From: Pararhodobacter sp.
GTDB lineage: Bacteria; Pseudomonadota; Alphaproteobacteria; Rhodobacterales; Rhodobacteraceae
Direction: 5' to 3'
DNA length: 64,000 bases
Assembly: GCF_034676545.1 (NCBI RefSeq)
Contig: NZ_JAUCBZ010000015.1
Location: 1,271,001 to 1,335,000 of the forward strand
Shown here one piece after another: positions 10,054 through 17,761 of the stretch; within the stretch, counting starts at the first letter, position 1, and each line of letters starts with the position of its first letter. The notes under the pieces are model-generated. The model made no database searches and was not told the origin of the DNA. It saw only the letters and a list, made by a program, of their open reading frames with translations. The translations under genes were made by a program, and so were the position numbers.

Positions 10054-11160
10054 ATGCGCCCGACGACGGAGACAGAACTGGCCGAGGCGGTGCGCGACGC
10101 CGCCGGGCCTTTGGTGGTGCGCGGTGGCGGCACGCGGGGCATCGGGCGACCGGTGGTTGGCGAGACGCTTTGTGTGGCGGGTCTGAGCGGGATCACCCTC
10201 TATGAGCCGGGGGCGTTGACGCTGGTGGCCGCCGCCGGAACGCCGGTGGCCGAGGTCGAGGCGGCGCTGGCGGCGCAGGGGCAGCGGTTGCCGTTCGAGC
10301 CGATGGATCATCGCGGATTGCTGGGCACGACGGGCGAGCCGACCCTGGGCGGGATGGTTGGGGCCAATGCCAGCGGGCCGCGTCGCGTGCAGGCCGGGGC
10401 GTGCCGCGACAGTCTGATCGGGGTCCGGTTTGTCGATGGCACCGGGGCGATCGTGAAAAACGGCGGCCGCGTGATGAAGAATGTCACCGGCTATGATCTG
10501 GTCAAGCTGATGGCCGGGTCCTGGGGCACGCTGGGGGTTCTGAGCGAGGTGGCGTTCAAGGTGCTGCCCGCGCCGGAGGATGCCGCGACCCTGATGCTGG
10601 AGGGGCTGGACCCTGCGCGGGCGGTGGCGGCGATGGCGGCGGCGCTGGGCTCGCCCTTTGACGTGACCGGCGCGGCGCGGCTGCCCGATGGGCGCACGGC
10701 GCTGCGGCTTGAGGGGTTCGCGGCCTCGGTGGCCTATCGCGCAGGTGAATTGGCCGCGCATCTGGCCCGGTTTGGTGCGGTTACGCGCTTGGACAGGGGG
10801 GAAACCGCGGCGTTCTGGCGTGACGTGCGCGATGGTGCGGTGTTTCAGGGGGATGACGGCGATCTCTGGCGGCTGAGTGTCAAACCCTCGGATGCGCCGG
10901 GGTTGGTCGCCGTGGCGGGGGCCGAGGCGCTGATGGATTGGGGCGGTGGTCTGGTCTGGCTGCGCACCGCGCCCGGCACCGATTTGCGCGCCGCGCTGGG
11001 CGATTTCAAAGGCCACGCCACGTTGATCCGTGCCAGCCTCGAGACCCGGGCGCGCCTCGCCCCGTTTCACCCGGAACCCGCGCCGGTTCTGGCGCTGACC
11101 CGCGGTTTGCGCGCGCGGTTCGACCCGCGCGGCCTTCTGAACCCCGGGTTGATGGAGTAA
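10054..11160 (+). CDS. glcE: Glycolate oxidase subunit GlcE
   Basis: The start is the ATG at 10054, with GGAGG at 10044-10048; an in-frame TTG at 10042 is less likely. The 368-residue protein is a second FAD-binding subunit with the PCMH-type fold: LVVRGGGTRGIGRP near the N-terminus, then LGGMVGANASGPRR and GGRVMKNVTGYDLVKLMAGSWGT-type sequence. It is shorter than GlcD, as usual. It works with GlcD and GlcF as the membrane-associated glycolate dehydrogenase. glcF follows 3 bases after the stop. Confidence 0.93.
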   Translation: MRPTTETELAEAVRDAAGPLVVRGGGTRGIGRPVVGETLCVAGLSGITLYEPGALTLVAAAGTPVAEVEAALAAQGQRLPFEPMDHRGLLGTTGEPTLGGMVGANASGPRRVQAGACRDSLIGVRFVDGTGAIVKNGGRVMKNVTGYDLVKLMAGSWGTLGVLSEVAFKVLPAPEDAATLMLEGLDPARAVAAMAAALGSPFDVTGAARLPDGRTALRLEGFAASVAYRAGELAAHLARFGAVTRLDRGETAAFWRDVRDGAVFQGDDGDLWRLSVKPSDAPGLVAVAGAEALMDWGGGLVWLRTAPGTDLRAALGDFKGHATLIRASLETRARLAPFHPEPAPVLALTRGLRARFDPRGLLNPGLME

Positions 11161-11163
11161 GCC

Positions 11164-12489
11164 ATGCAAACGAATTTCACGCCCGAGCAGTTGAAAGACC
11201 CCGCCATCCAGCGCGCCAACGAGGTGTTGCGCAGCTGCGTGCATTGCGGCTTTTGCACCGCGACCTGCCCGACCTATGCCGTGTTGGGCGACGAATTGGA
11301 CAGCCCGCGCGGCCGGATCTACATGATCAAGGAGATGCTGGAAACCGGCCGCCCGGCGGATGCGAAAACCGTCAAGCACATCGACCGCTGCCTGTCGTGC
11401 CTCGCCTGCATGAGCACCTGTCCCTCGGGTGTGCATTACATGCATCTGGTGGATCACGCGCGCGCCTATATCGAGCAGACCTATAAGCGCCCGCTGTTCG
11501 ACCGGGTCCTGCGCTGGGTGCTGGCGCAGATCATCCCCTATCCAAAGCGGTTCCGGCTGGCGCTGCTGGGCGCGAAGATCGGGCGGCCTTTCGGGTTTTT
11601 GATGCCCGATGCGCGGCTTCGGGCGATGCTGGCGATGGCGCCGAAACAGATCCCCGCCGTCAGCCGCAATGACGACCCGCAGGTGTTCCCGGCGCAAGGG
11701 CCGCGCCGGATGCGGGTGGCGCTGATGACCGGTTGTGCGCAAAAGGCGCTGAACACCGATATCAATGACGCGACAATCCGGGTGCTGACGCGTCTGGGGG
11801 CCGAAGTGGTGGTGGCCGAGGGCGCGGGCTGCTGCGGCGCGCTGACCCATCACATGGGCAAGGCGCGCGCGAGCCACGCCGCCGCGGCGCAGAATATCCG
11901 CGCATGGATGGCCGAGAAAACCGGCGCGGGGCTGGATGCGATCGTCATCAACACCTCGGGCTGCGGCACGACGGTCAAGGATTACGGGCATATGTTCCGC
12001 AACGATCCCTTGGCGGCTGAGGCGGCGGTGGTCGCGGGTCTGGCGCGCGACGTGTCCGAGGTGCTGACCACGCTGGGGATCGAGAAAGGCGCGCCCAAAG
12101 GGTTGCGCGTGGCCTATCACGCGGCCTGTTCGTTGCAACACGGCCAGCAGATCAAGACGCTGCCCAAGGACCTGCTGAAACGGGCCGGGTTCGAGGTGGT
12201 GGAGCCCGCCGACAGCCACCTGTGCTGCGGCTCGGCGGGGACCTATAACCTGCTGCAGCCCGAGATTTCCGGGCAGTTGAAGGCGCTGAAAGTGGTGACG
12301 CTCGAGGCGAAAGCGCCGGATATCATCGCGGCGGGCAACATCGGCTGCATGATGCAGATCGGCTCGGGGACCGAGGTGCCGATTGTGCATACGGTCGAAC
12401 TGCTCGACTGGGCCACCGGCGGGCCACGCCCCGCCGGGCTGGACGTGGAGGGCAAGAAGGCGGCCCCCGCCGTGCCGATCCTGCGCTGA
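11164..12489 (+). CDS. glcF: Glycolate oxidase iron-sulfur subunit GlcF
   Basis: A 441-residue protein with two [4Fe-4S] ferredoxin motifs near the N-terminus, CVHCGFCTATCPTY and CLSCLACMSTCPSG. Two cysteine-rich CCG domains follow, with the cores GAGCCGALTHHMG and DSHLCCGSAGTYN. This is the electron-transfer subunit linking GlcDE to the membrane quinone pool. Last gene of the operon; the palindromic repeat at 12495 directly follows and may help end the transcript. Confidence 0.95.
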   Translation: MQTNFTPEQLKDPAIQRANEVLRSCVHCGFCTATCPTYAVLGDELDSPRGRIYMIKEMLETGRPADAKTVKHIDRCLSCLACMSTCPSGVHYMHLVDHARAYIEQTYKRPLFDRVLRWVLAQIIPYPKRFRLALLGAKIGRPFGFLMPDARLRAMLAMAPKQIPAVSRNDDPQVFPAQGPRRMRVALMTGCAQKALNTDINDATIRVLTRLGAEVVVAEGAGCCGALTHHMGKARASHAAAAQNIRAWMAEKTGAGLDAIVINTSGCGTTVKDYGHMFRNDPLAAEAAVVAGLARDVSEVLTTLGIEKGAPKGLRVAYHAACSLQHGQQIKTLPKDLLKRAGFEVVEPADSHLCCGSAGTYNLLQPEISGQLKALKVVTLEAKAPDIIAAGNIGCMMQIGSGTEVPIVHTVELLDWATGGPRPAGLDVEGKKAAPAVPILR

Positions 12490-12494
12490 GTGAC

Positions 12495-12518
12495 GGTGCG
12501 TGCAAGCACGCACCCTAC
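12495..12518. repeat. Palindromic intergenic repeat family A, copy 1
   Basis: GGTGCGTGC-AA-GCACGCACC is a perfect 9-bp palindrome followed by CTAC. The same element recurs at 30367-30394 and twice at 36000-36056. It is REP-like, lies immediately after the glcF stop and can fold as a hairpin in RNA on either strand. Confidence 0.75.
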
Positions 12519-12589
12519 GGGGCGTTGCGCGTGTTGCCGCCCGATGCGGTGGTCTCTAGGGTCGCGGTTGAGAAGGGCAGGGGTGGTGC

Positions 12590-13361
12590 GTGGACGTTCG
12601 TGAGATTGTTGATGAGAAAGGCCTTGAGGCATGGCTGAACAGCCTGCCGCAAGGAACCGAGGCTGAAAAAGCCGAGGCGCGGCGCATTGCTGCTTTGCTT
12701 GCCTGTCGCGCTGCGTCTTGTCCCCTTCGCCAGTGACATCGCATACATGCGCGACCCGATGGCGCTCTAGCGGGTGCGTGATGACATCGGCGCCGTGCGC
12801 GACCAGATGCAGGTATTCACCGAGGCCATGGCCGCGAAAGGCACGACACAAGGCGATGCCGCCGTCATCGCAGTGTATCTGAACGCCGCACTCTCGGAAT
12901 CTGACCGTGCCAATGACTCCGGCGAACTGCGCGTCGGCGTCATAATCAACCATGGTGCCATCTTGCTGGGTTTTGCCCTGAATCCCGCGACGCGCGATGA
13001 ACTTGGGCCGCTGCAGTTTGCCTTGTGCACCCATGTTCAAACGCGTCTCGAGGTGACCAACCGACACTTTGCCTCCACCTTCCTGCGTTTCGCGCCCTTG
13101 CAGGAGCTGGAGCTGGAGCCTGACCTCGATGCCCATACCCTGCTTTCGGAAATCCGAGACGGGATGCAGGCACTCAAGGAAACCAGTAGTCACGAACTGA
13201 CGCCCCTGGCGCGCGAGCATTGGGTCGTTTCGACAGCATGGCTGACAATATCGACCGCCATCTGCGTGCCCAGCACATGGCAACGGATGCGCGGGTTCGC
13301 CAAAGCTATCAACGCGATATCAACGTCCAACTCGCGCAATTGCAGGTCTCTTTCGCGCTGA
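12590..13361 (+). pseudogene. Decayed gene of unknown function (frameshifts plus stop)
   Basis: A GTG at 12590, after a purine-rich stretch, begins VDVREIVDEKGLEAWLNSL. The frame breaks near 12710, where sense resumes as ALRLVPFASDIAYMRDP in another frame, and meets TAG at 12768-12770. It reads on from 12774 for about 145 sensible residues (DDIGAVRDQMQVFTEAM and onward), then shifts again near 13215, where the neighbouring frame reads RFDSMADNIDRHLRAQHMA. At least two frameshifts and one stop argue for real decay rather than sequence error alone. The N-terminal sequence resembles hypothetical proteins I associate with Rhodobacteraceae. The 3' end runs into an intergenic repeat at 13368. Confidence 0.55.
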
Positions 13362-13367
13362 TCCCCT

Positions 13368-13386
13368 CATCTTGCCGCAAATACTC
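13368..13386 (+). repeat. Intergenic repeat family B, copy 2
   Basis: CATCTTGCCGCAAATACTC, followed by a GC-rich CCCCCGCCGGAGGCG stretch that can fold. It matches the copies at 10010 and 15179. It separates the decayed gene from the protease gene. Confidence 0.6.
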
Positions 13387-13468
13387 CCCCGCCGGAGGCG
13401 TCCCGCGGCCCAAATTTCGCCCGGTTTCTCCACCATACACGCCACCAATCAACCCGAGCGGAGCCCCC

Positions 13469-14257
13469 ATGCGTGCCATCCTCACCATCCTCACGATTCT
13501 GCTGACCCCCATGGCGCAGGCCCAGGACAGCCGCTTGCAGGCCCTGCAAACCGCCGATGCCAGCCGCGGTTGGGAGGCCGTCGGGCGGCTCAACATGGAT
13601 GGCGTGGGCTTTTGCACCGGTACGCTGATCTCGCCGACCCGTGTCCTGACCGCCGCGCATTGCCTGTTTGATCGAAACACCGGCGCGCGCATCGACGAAT
13701 CCCGCCTCGAATTTCTGGCCGGTTGGCGCACGGGGCGGGCCGAGGCGATCCGCGCGGTCCGCAACGTGGCGATCTGGCCCGGGTTCAGGTTTGACGCCGG
13801 TGCCGCGCTGGCGAATGTGCCGACCGATCTGGCGCTTCTGGAACTCGACCGCCCGATCCGCACCACCGGGATCCGGCCGTTTGCGATCGCCTCGTCGCCT
13901 CTGGAACGCGGCGATACAGTGGCGGTGGTCAGCTACGGGCGCGGGCGCGCCGATGCGCCGTCGATCCAGGAGTCCTGCCACGTTCTCGACCAGCGCCGCG
14001 ACGGGGTGTCGGTGTTCTCGTGCCAGATCGAATTCGGCTCGTCGGGGTCGCCGGTTTTCGCGGTGCAGGACAATGAACTGCGCATCGTGTCGGTGATTTC
14101 GGCAATGGCCGAGGGCAGCCGCGACCCGGTCTCCCTGGGAATGCGACTGGGCGCGCGGGTCGACGCCCTGAGCCTGGCGCTGGATAATGGCGTGACCGGC
14201 ACGACCGCAAGACAGCCGCAAGGCGCGCGCACGACGGCCCGATTTTTGCGGCCCTGA
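13469..14257 (+). CDS. Secreted trypsin-like serine protease
   Basis: A 262-residue S1-type protease. Residues 1-19 look like a signal peptide ending in AQA, which decides the start at 13469. The catalytic triad is visible as TAAHC (His64), PTDLALLEL (Asp120) and GSSGSP (Ser192). The last motif differs from the canonical GDSGGP, as in V8-like and other bacterial S1 branches. Four cysteines (49, 65, 170, 185) could form disulfides in the periplasm. It probably acts as a periplasmic or exported endopeptidase. The gene lies between a decayed gene and hsp20 and appears monocistronic. Confidence 0.88.
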   Translation: MRAILTILTILLTPMAQAQDSRLQALQTADASRGWEAVGRLNMDGVGFCTGTLISPTRVLTAAHCLFDRNTGARIDESRLEFLAGWRTGRAEAIRAVRNVAIWPGFRFDAGAALANVPTDLALLELDRPIRTTGIRPFAIASSPLERGDTVAVVSYGRGRADAPSIQESCHVLDQRRDGVSVFSCQIEFGSSGSPVFAVQDNELRIVSVISAMAEGSRDPVSLGMRLGARVDALSLALDNGVTGTTARQPQGARTTARFLRP

Positions 14258-14262
14258 GCCCT

Positions 14263-14291
14263 CTTGAAAGCCCGTTACAGGCTTCCCACAT
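14263..14291 (+). promoter_or_regulatory. RpoH (sigma-32) type heat-shock promoter
   Basis: CTTGAA (14263-14268), 16 bases, then CCCACAT (14285-14291) closely fits the sigma-32 pattern CTTGAA - about 13-17 bases - CCCCATNT. It lies about 100 bases upstream of an Hsp20 gene, the expected target. The start point would fall near 14298. Confidence 0.6.
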
Positions 14292-14391
14292 GGGGTGTAT
14301 CGGATGCCCGAACGGGGTTCGATGAGCAGACGCCCGGCCGGGTGATCCGGCGGGTAACCCTATGACATCGCTTATGATGAGGATGACACTG

Positions 14392-14853
14392 ATGCGTAAT
14401 TTTGACCCCACCCCGCTGTTTCGTGGTTCGGTTGGCTTTGACCGGATGGCAGACCTGATGGACCGCGCCCTGACCGCCGATCCGGTGCAGCCCAGCTACC
14501 CGCCCTATAACATCGAGAAGGTCGATGAGAACGGGTTCCGGATCTCGATCGCCGTGGCTGGTTTCACCGGCGACGAGCTGTCGGTCGAAGTCAAGCAGAA
14601 CCTGTTGGTGGTGTCGGCCCGCAAGGCCGAAGACACCGTCGAGCGGACCTATCTGCACCGCGGCATTGCCACCCGCGCCTTTGAGCGCCGCTTCCATCTG
14701 GCTGACCATGTGCGCGTGAATGGCGCCACCCATGCCGACGGAATGCTGCACATCGAGCTTGTGCGTGAGATCCCCGAGGCGCTGAAGCCGCGCCGGATTG
14801 AAATCGCGCGCGCAGAGCCATCGGCGCAATTGGTGCAGGCCTCCGCCGCCTGA
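14392..14853 (+). CDS. Small heat-shock protein, Hsp20/IbpA type
   Basis: The start is set at MRNFDPTPLFR (ATG 14392), the conserved beginning of IbpA-like proteins, with AGGA upstream; in-frame ATGs at 14362 and after would only add a Met-rich leader. The 153 residues hold an alpha-crystallin domain at about 38-130 (PPYNIEKVDENGFRISIAVA, then FERRFHLADHVRVNGA) and a C-terminal IEI tail motif (136-138). It holds unfolding proteins in a refoldable state for ATP-dependent chaperones. A sigma-32-like promoter lies upstream and a clear terminator follows, so it is a single-gene heat-shock unit. Confidence 0.93.
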   Translation: MRNFDPTPLFRGSVGFDRMADLMDRALTADPVQPSYPPYNIEKVDENGFRISIAVAGFTGDELSVEVKQNLLVVSARKAEDTVERTYLHRGIATRAFERRFHLADHVRVNGATHADGMLHIELVREIPEALKPRRIEIARAEPSAQLVQASAA

Positions 14854-14879
14854 ACCGGTAACGAAAACTCTCCTCTTCA

Positions 14880-14909
14880 GGGCGCACTCAATGGGGTGCG
14901 CCCTTTTTT
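14880..14909 (+). terminator. Rho-independent terminator of hsp20
   Basis: GGGCGCAC (14880-14887), an 8-base loop and GTGCGCCC (14896-14903), followed by six T. A textbook intrinsic terminator 27 bases after the hsp20 stop. Confidence 0.9.
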
Positions 14910-15246
14910 GCACACGGATCAACCCGTAGATCTGCCGCGGCCAGGCGGCTCTGGCCATGCGCGCGTTGCGGGGCAGCAGGGGGTTTCACCCCCTCTTCGG
15001 CGAAGCCGAATTCATCCCCAGGATATTTGAAGAACAAAGAGCGGATAACCGGACCAAACTGGGTCGCGTCGCCTGAAAATCAGAGAGCGCCTGCCGGGGT
15101 GAGTCCGTGTTGCACGGCACAGAGCGTTCACGCCAGCCGGTGTTGTCACGGAAACACGACCTGCCCTGACTTGGGCCTCATCTTGCCAAAAATACTCACC
15201 ATCGCGCCGTCGACCCCGCGCATGACGGGGCCAGGGTGGCCCGGCC
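14910..15246. other. Non-coding gap between hsp20 and ecm, with repeats
   Basis: 337 bases with no convincing gene. It holds a GGGGGTTTCACCCCC inverted repeat near 14980 followed by a diverged AAGAACAAAGAG tail at about 15030, and a copy of the family B repeat at 15179-15197. The rest shows nothing I recognise. The ecm gene ends just beyond the gap, so part of it may be the ecm 3' untranslated region. Confidence 0.6.
15179..15197 (+). repeat. Intergenic repeat family B, copy 3
   Basis: CATCTTGCCAAAAATACTC, differing at two positions from the copy at 13368. It sits 50 bases beyond the stop of the minus-strand ecm gene. Confidence 0.6.
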
Positions 15247-17222
15247 TTATTCCGCTGCGGCGGGCTGCTCGGTGAGCAAGCCGACAATGTCCATCATGAT
15301 CCGGTTCAGCTCGAAATCCTTGGGCGTATAAACCGCCGCGACCCCCATGGCCCGCAGGCGTTCAGCGTCGTCCTCGGGGATGATGCCGCCGACGACCACC
15401 GGAACCTCGCCAAGTCCGGCATCGCGCATATGCGCCATCAGGTCCTTGACCAGCGGCACATGGCTGCCCGACAGGATCGACAGGCCGACGACATGGGCGT
15501 CTTGGTCGAGGGCGGCGGCAACGATTTCGGCGGGGGTCAGGCGGATGCCCTCATAATGGATGTCCATGCCGCAATCACGGGCGCGGGCGGCGATTTGTTC
15601 GGCGCCATTCGAATGCCCATCGAGCCCCGGTTTGCCGACCACGAACTTCAGGCGGCGGCCCAGTTTTCTGCTGACCGCATCCACGGCGGCGCGGATTTCC
15701 TCCAGCCCTTCGGTGCGGTTCGAGGGGTTGCGCGAAACGCCGGTCGGGGCGCGGTATTCGCCAAAGGCCTGGCGCACGACAAAGCCCCATTCGCCGGTGG
15801 TCGCGCCCGCTTTGGCCGCCTTGATCGACGCGGGCATCACGTTGATGCCCGCCGCTGCCGCGGTTCGCAACTCGGCCAATGCCGCCTGCACCGCGGCCTC
15901 ATCGCGCGATGCGCGCCACGCGTTCAGGCGTTCGATCTGGTCGCGCTCGGCGTCCTTGTCCGACACCATGATCGCGCCCTCGCCGGTGGTCAGCGGCGAG
16001 GGCTCCGTGGTGGTGAACTTGTTCACGCCCACCACCGTGGTCTCGCCGGTCTCGATCCGCCCGATGCGCTCGGCATTGGCCTCGACCAGGCGACCCTTCA
16101 TGTATTCAATGGCCTCGACCGCGCCGCCCATGCTGTCGATCAGCTCCAACTCGGCCCGCGCGCCGTCTTTCAACGCCTCGACCTTGGCCGCGACCACCGG
16201 GTTGCCGTCGAACAGATCGCCGTATTCCAGCAGGTCTGTCTCATAGGCCAGGATTTGCTGCATGCGCAGTGACCACTGTTGATCCCATTTGCGCGGCAGC
16301 CCCAGCGCTTCGTTCCACGCCGGCAGTTGCACCGCACGGGCGCGCGCATTCTTTGATAGCGTCACTGCCAGCGCCTCGATCAGGATCCGGTAGACGTTGT
16401 TCTCGGGCTGCTGCTCGGTCAGGCCAAGCGAGTTTACCTGCACGCCATAGCGGAACCGCCGGAAGCGCGCGTCCTCGACGCCGTAGCGCTGCAGACACAG
16501 CTCATCCCACAATTCCACAAACGCCCGCATCTTGCACAGCTCGGTGACAAACCGGATGCCCGCGTTCACGAAAAACGAGATCCGCCCGACCATCTCGGGG
16601 AAATGTTGGCCGGAACCTTGCCCTTCAGATCGTCCAGCACCGCGCAGGCCGTCGCCAGCGCAAAGGCCAGCTCTTGCTCGGGCGTGGCACCGGCCTCTTG
16701 CAGATGATAGGAACACACGTTCATCGGGTTCCATTTCGGCAGATGCTCGCGCGTATAGGCTGCGACATCGGTGATCATCCGCAGGCTGGGCTTGGGCGGG
16801 CAGATATAGGTCCCGCGCGACAGGTATTCCTTGATGATATCGTTCTGCACCGTGCCGTTCAGCGCCGTGATATCCGCGCCCTGTTCCTCGGCCACCGCGA
16901 TATACAGCGCCAGCAGCCATGGCGCGGTTGCGTTGATCGTCATCGAGGTGTTCATCTGATCCAGCGGGATCGCCTCGAACAGCGCCCGCATATCGCCCAG
17001 ATGGTTGATCGGCACGCCCACCTTGCCCACTTCACCGCGGCTCAACTCATGGTCGCTGTCATAGCCCGTCTGCGTCGGCAGATCGAAGGCCACCGACAGC
17101 CCGGTCTGCCCTTTGCTCAGGTTCAACCGGTACAATTCATTCGAGGCCTTGGCCGTCGAGTGCCCGGCATAGGTGCGAAACAGCCACGGTTTGTCTTTGG
17201 CGGGCTTTTCGAGTGCGGTCAT
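15247..17222 (-). CDS. ecm: Ethylmalonyl-CoA mutase, frameshifted in this sequence
   Basis: A coenzyme-B12-dependent acyl-CoA mutase of the MeaA/Ecm branch: it converts (2R)-ethylmalonyl-CoA to methylsuccinyl-CoA in the ethylmalonyl-CoA pathway. The start is MTALEKPAKDK (ATG 17220-17222) behind GGAGG. The N-terminal substrate barrel (WLFRTYAGHSTAKASNELY, GLSVAFDLPTQTGYDSDH) is intact, and the C-terminal cobalamin domain carries DGHSNG (DxHxxG). The frame breaks at about 16607: after LDDLKGKVPA the family reads EHFPEMVGRISFF, but one base is missing so the N-terminal frame reads NISPRW. Restoring it gives 658 residues, normal for Ecm. Ecm rather than methylmalonyl-CoA mutase is inferred from sequence and from nearby ccr. 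Confidence 0.92.
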
Positions 17223-17358
17223 GGCGGAGGCCTCCGGGGTTCGGCGCAAGAATGCAGGTGCGGCGTAATTATGTTACGCAAACCCATCCCAAACGCGTAA
17301 CTTAATGTCAAGCCGAAAGCGCTGCAACGCGGCGTGATCTGTGATCCAAACCCCCGGC

Positions 17359-17628
17359 CTATTTCATCTGGCTGTCCTTCGAGCCCCGGCGGTTGATGCC
17401 CGGGCGCGGCTGGAACGTACCGTCGCGCTCTTGCTGGCAGTCGATGCACAGCTTGACACCGGGCAGCGCCATGCGCCGCGCCTGCGCGATCGGCTCGTCA
17501 CATTCGGCGCAGTGGGTCAAACTGTCACCGACCAGCGCCTTGCGCGCCTTCAGCCGCGCCAATTCGTCGTTGATCGACGCCTCGATCTGCTCCTGAACCG
17601 CGCCGTCCTTTGCCCAACCGCCCGCCAT
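17359..17628 (-). CDS. DksA/TraR-type C4 zinc-finger protein
   Basis: An 89-residue protein starting at MAGGWAKDG (ATG 17626-17628) behind GGAGGA. A predicted helical first half (VQEQIEASINDELARLKARK) is followed by a four-cysteine zinc site, CAEC (40-43) and CIDC (61-64), and a basic tail. Short DksA/TraR relatives bind the RNA polymerase secondary channel or act as zinc-binding regulators. It lacks the long coiled coil of full DksA, so a true DksA role is doubtful. It lies upstream of ecm on the same strand. Confidence 0.85.
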   Translation of the reverse strand: MAGGWAKDGAVQEQIEASINDELARLKARKALVGDSLTHCAECDEPIAQARRMALPGVKLCIDCQQERDGTFQPRPGINRRGSKDSQMK

Positions 17629-17761
17629 ATTCCGTCCTCCGCCTTGCCCCCTCAAGGTGAGAGCCCCGGGTGCCGTCGTCAAGGGGCAAGCCTTGCCGCG
17701 CCCCGCAACCTCTGGTTAACCTGAACGCCATGGAAAAAACGCGGCACAGGCGGGCAGGGCG

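Noticed and set aside
9616..12513. A 965-residue open frame on the minus strand opposite glcDEF
   Set aside because: It is rich in Arg, His, Gln and Gly, has no recognisable domain and lies exactly antisense to three well-supported genes. This is a typical high-GC shadow.
17341..17724. Plus-strand frame over the DksA-like gene
   Set aside because: It is antisense to a gene with a clear ribosome site and a four-cysteine zinc motif.
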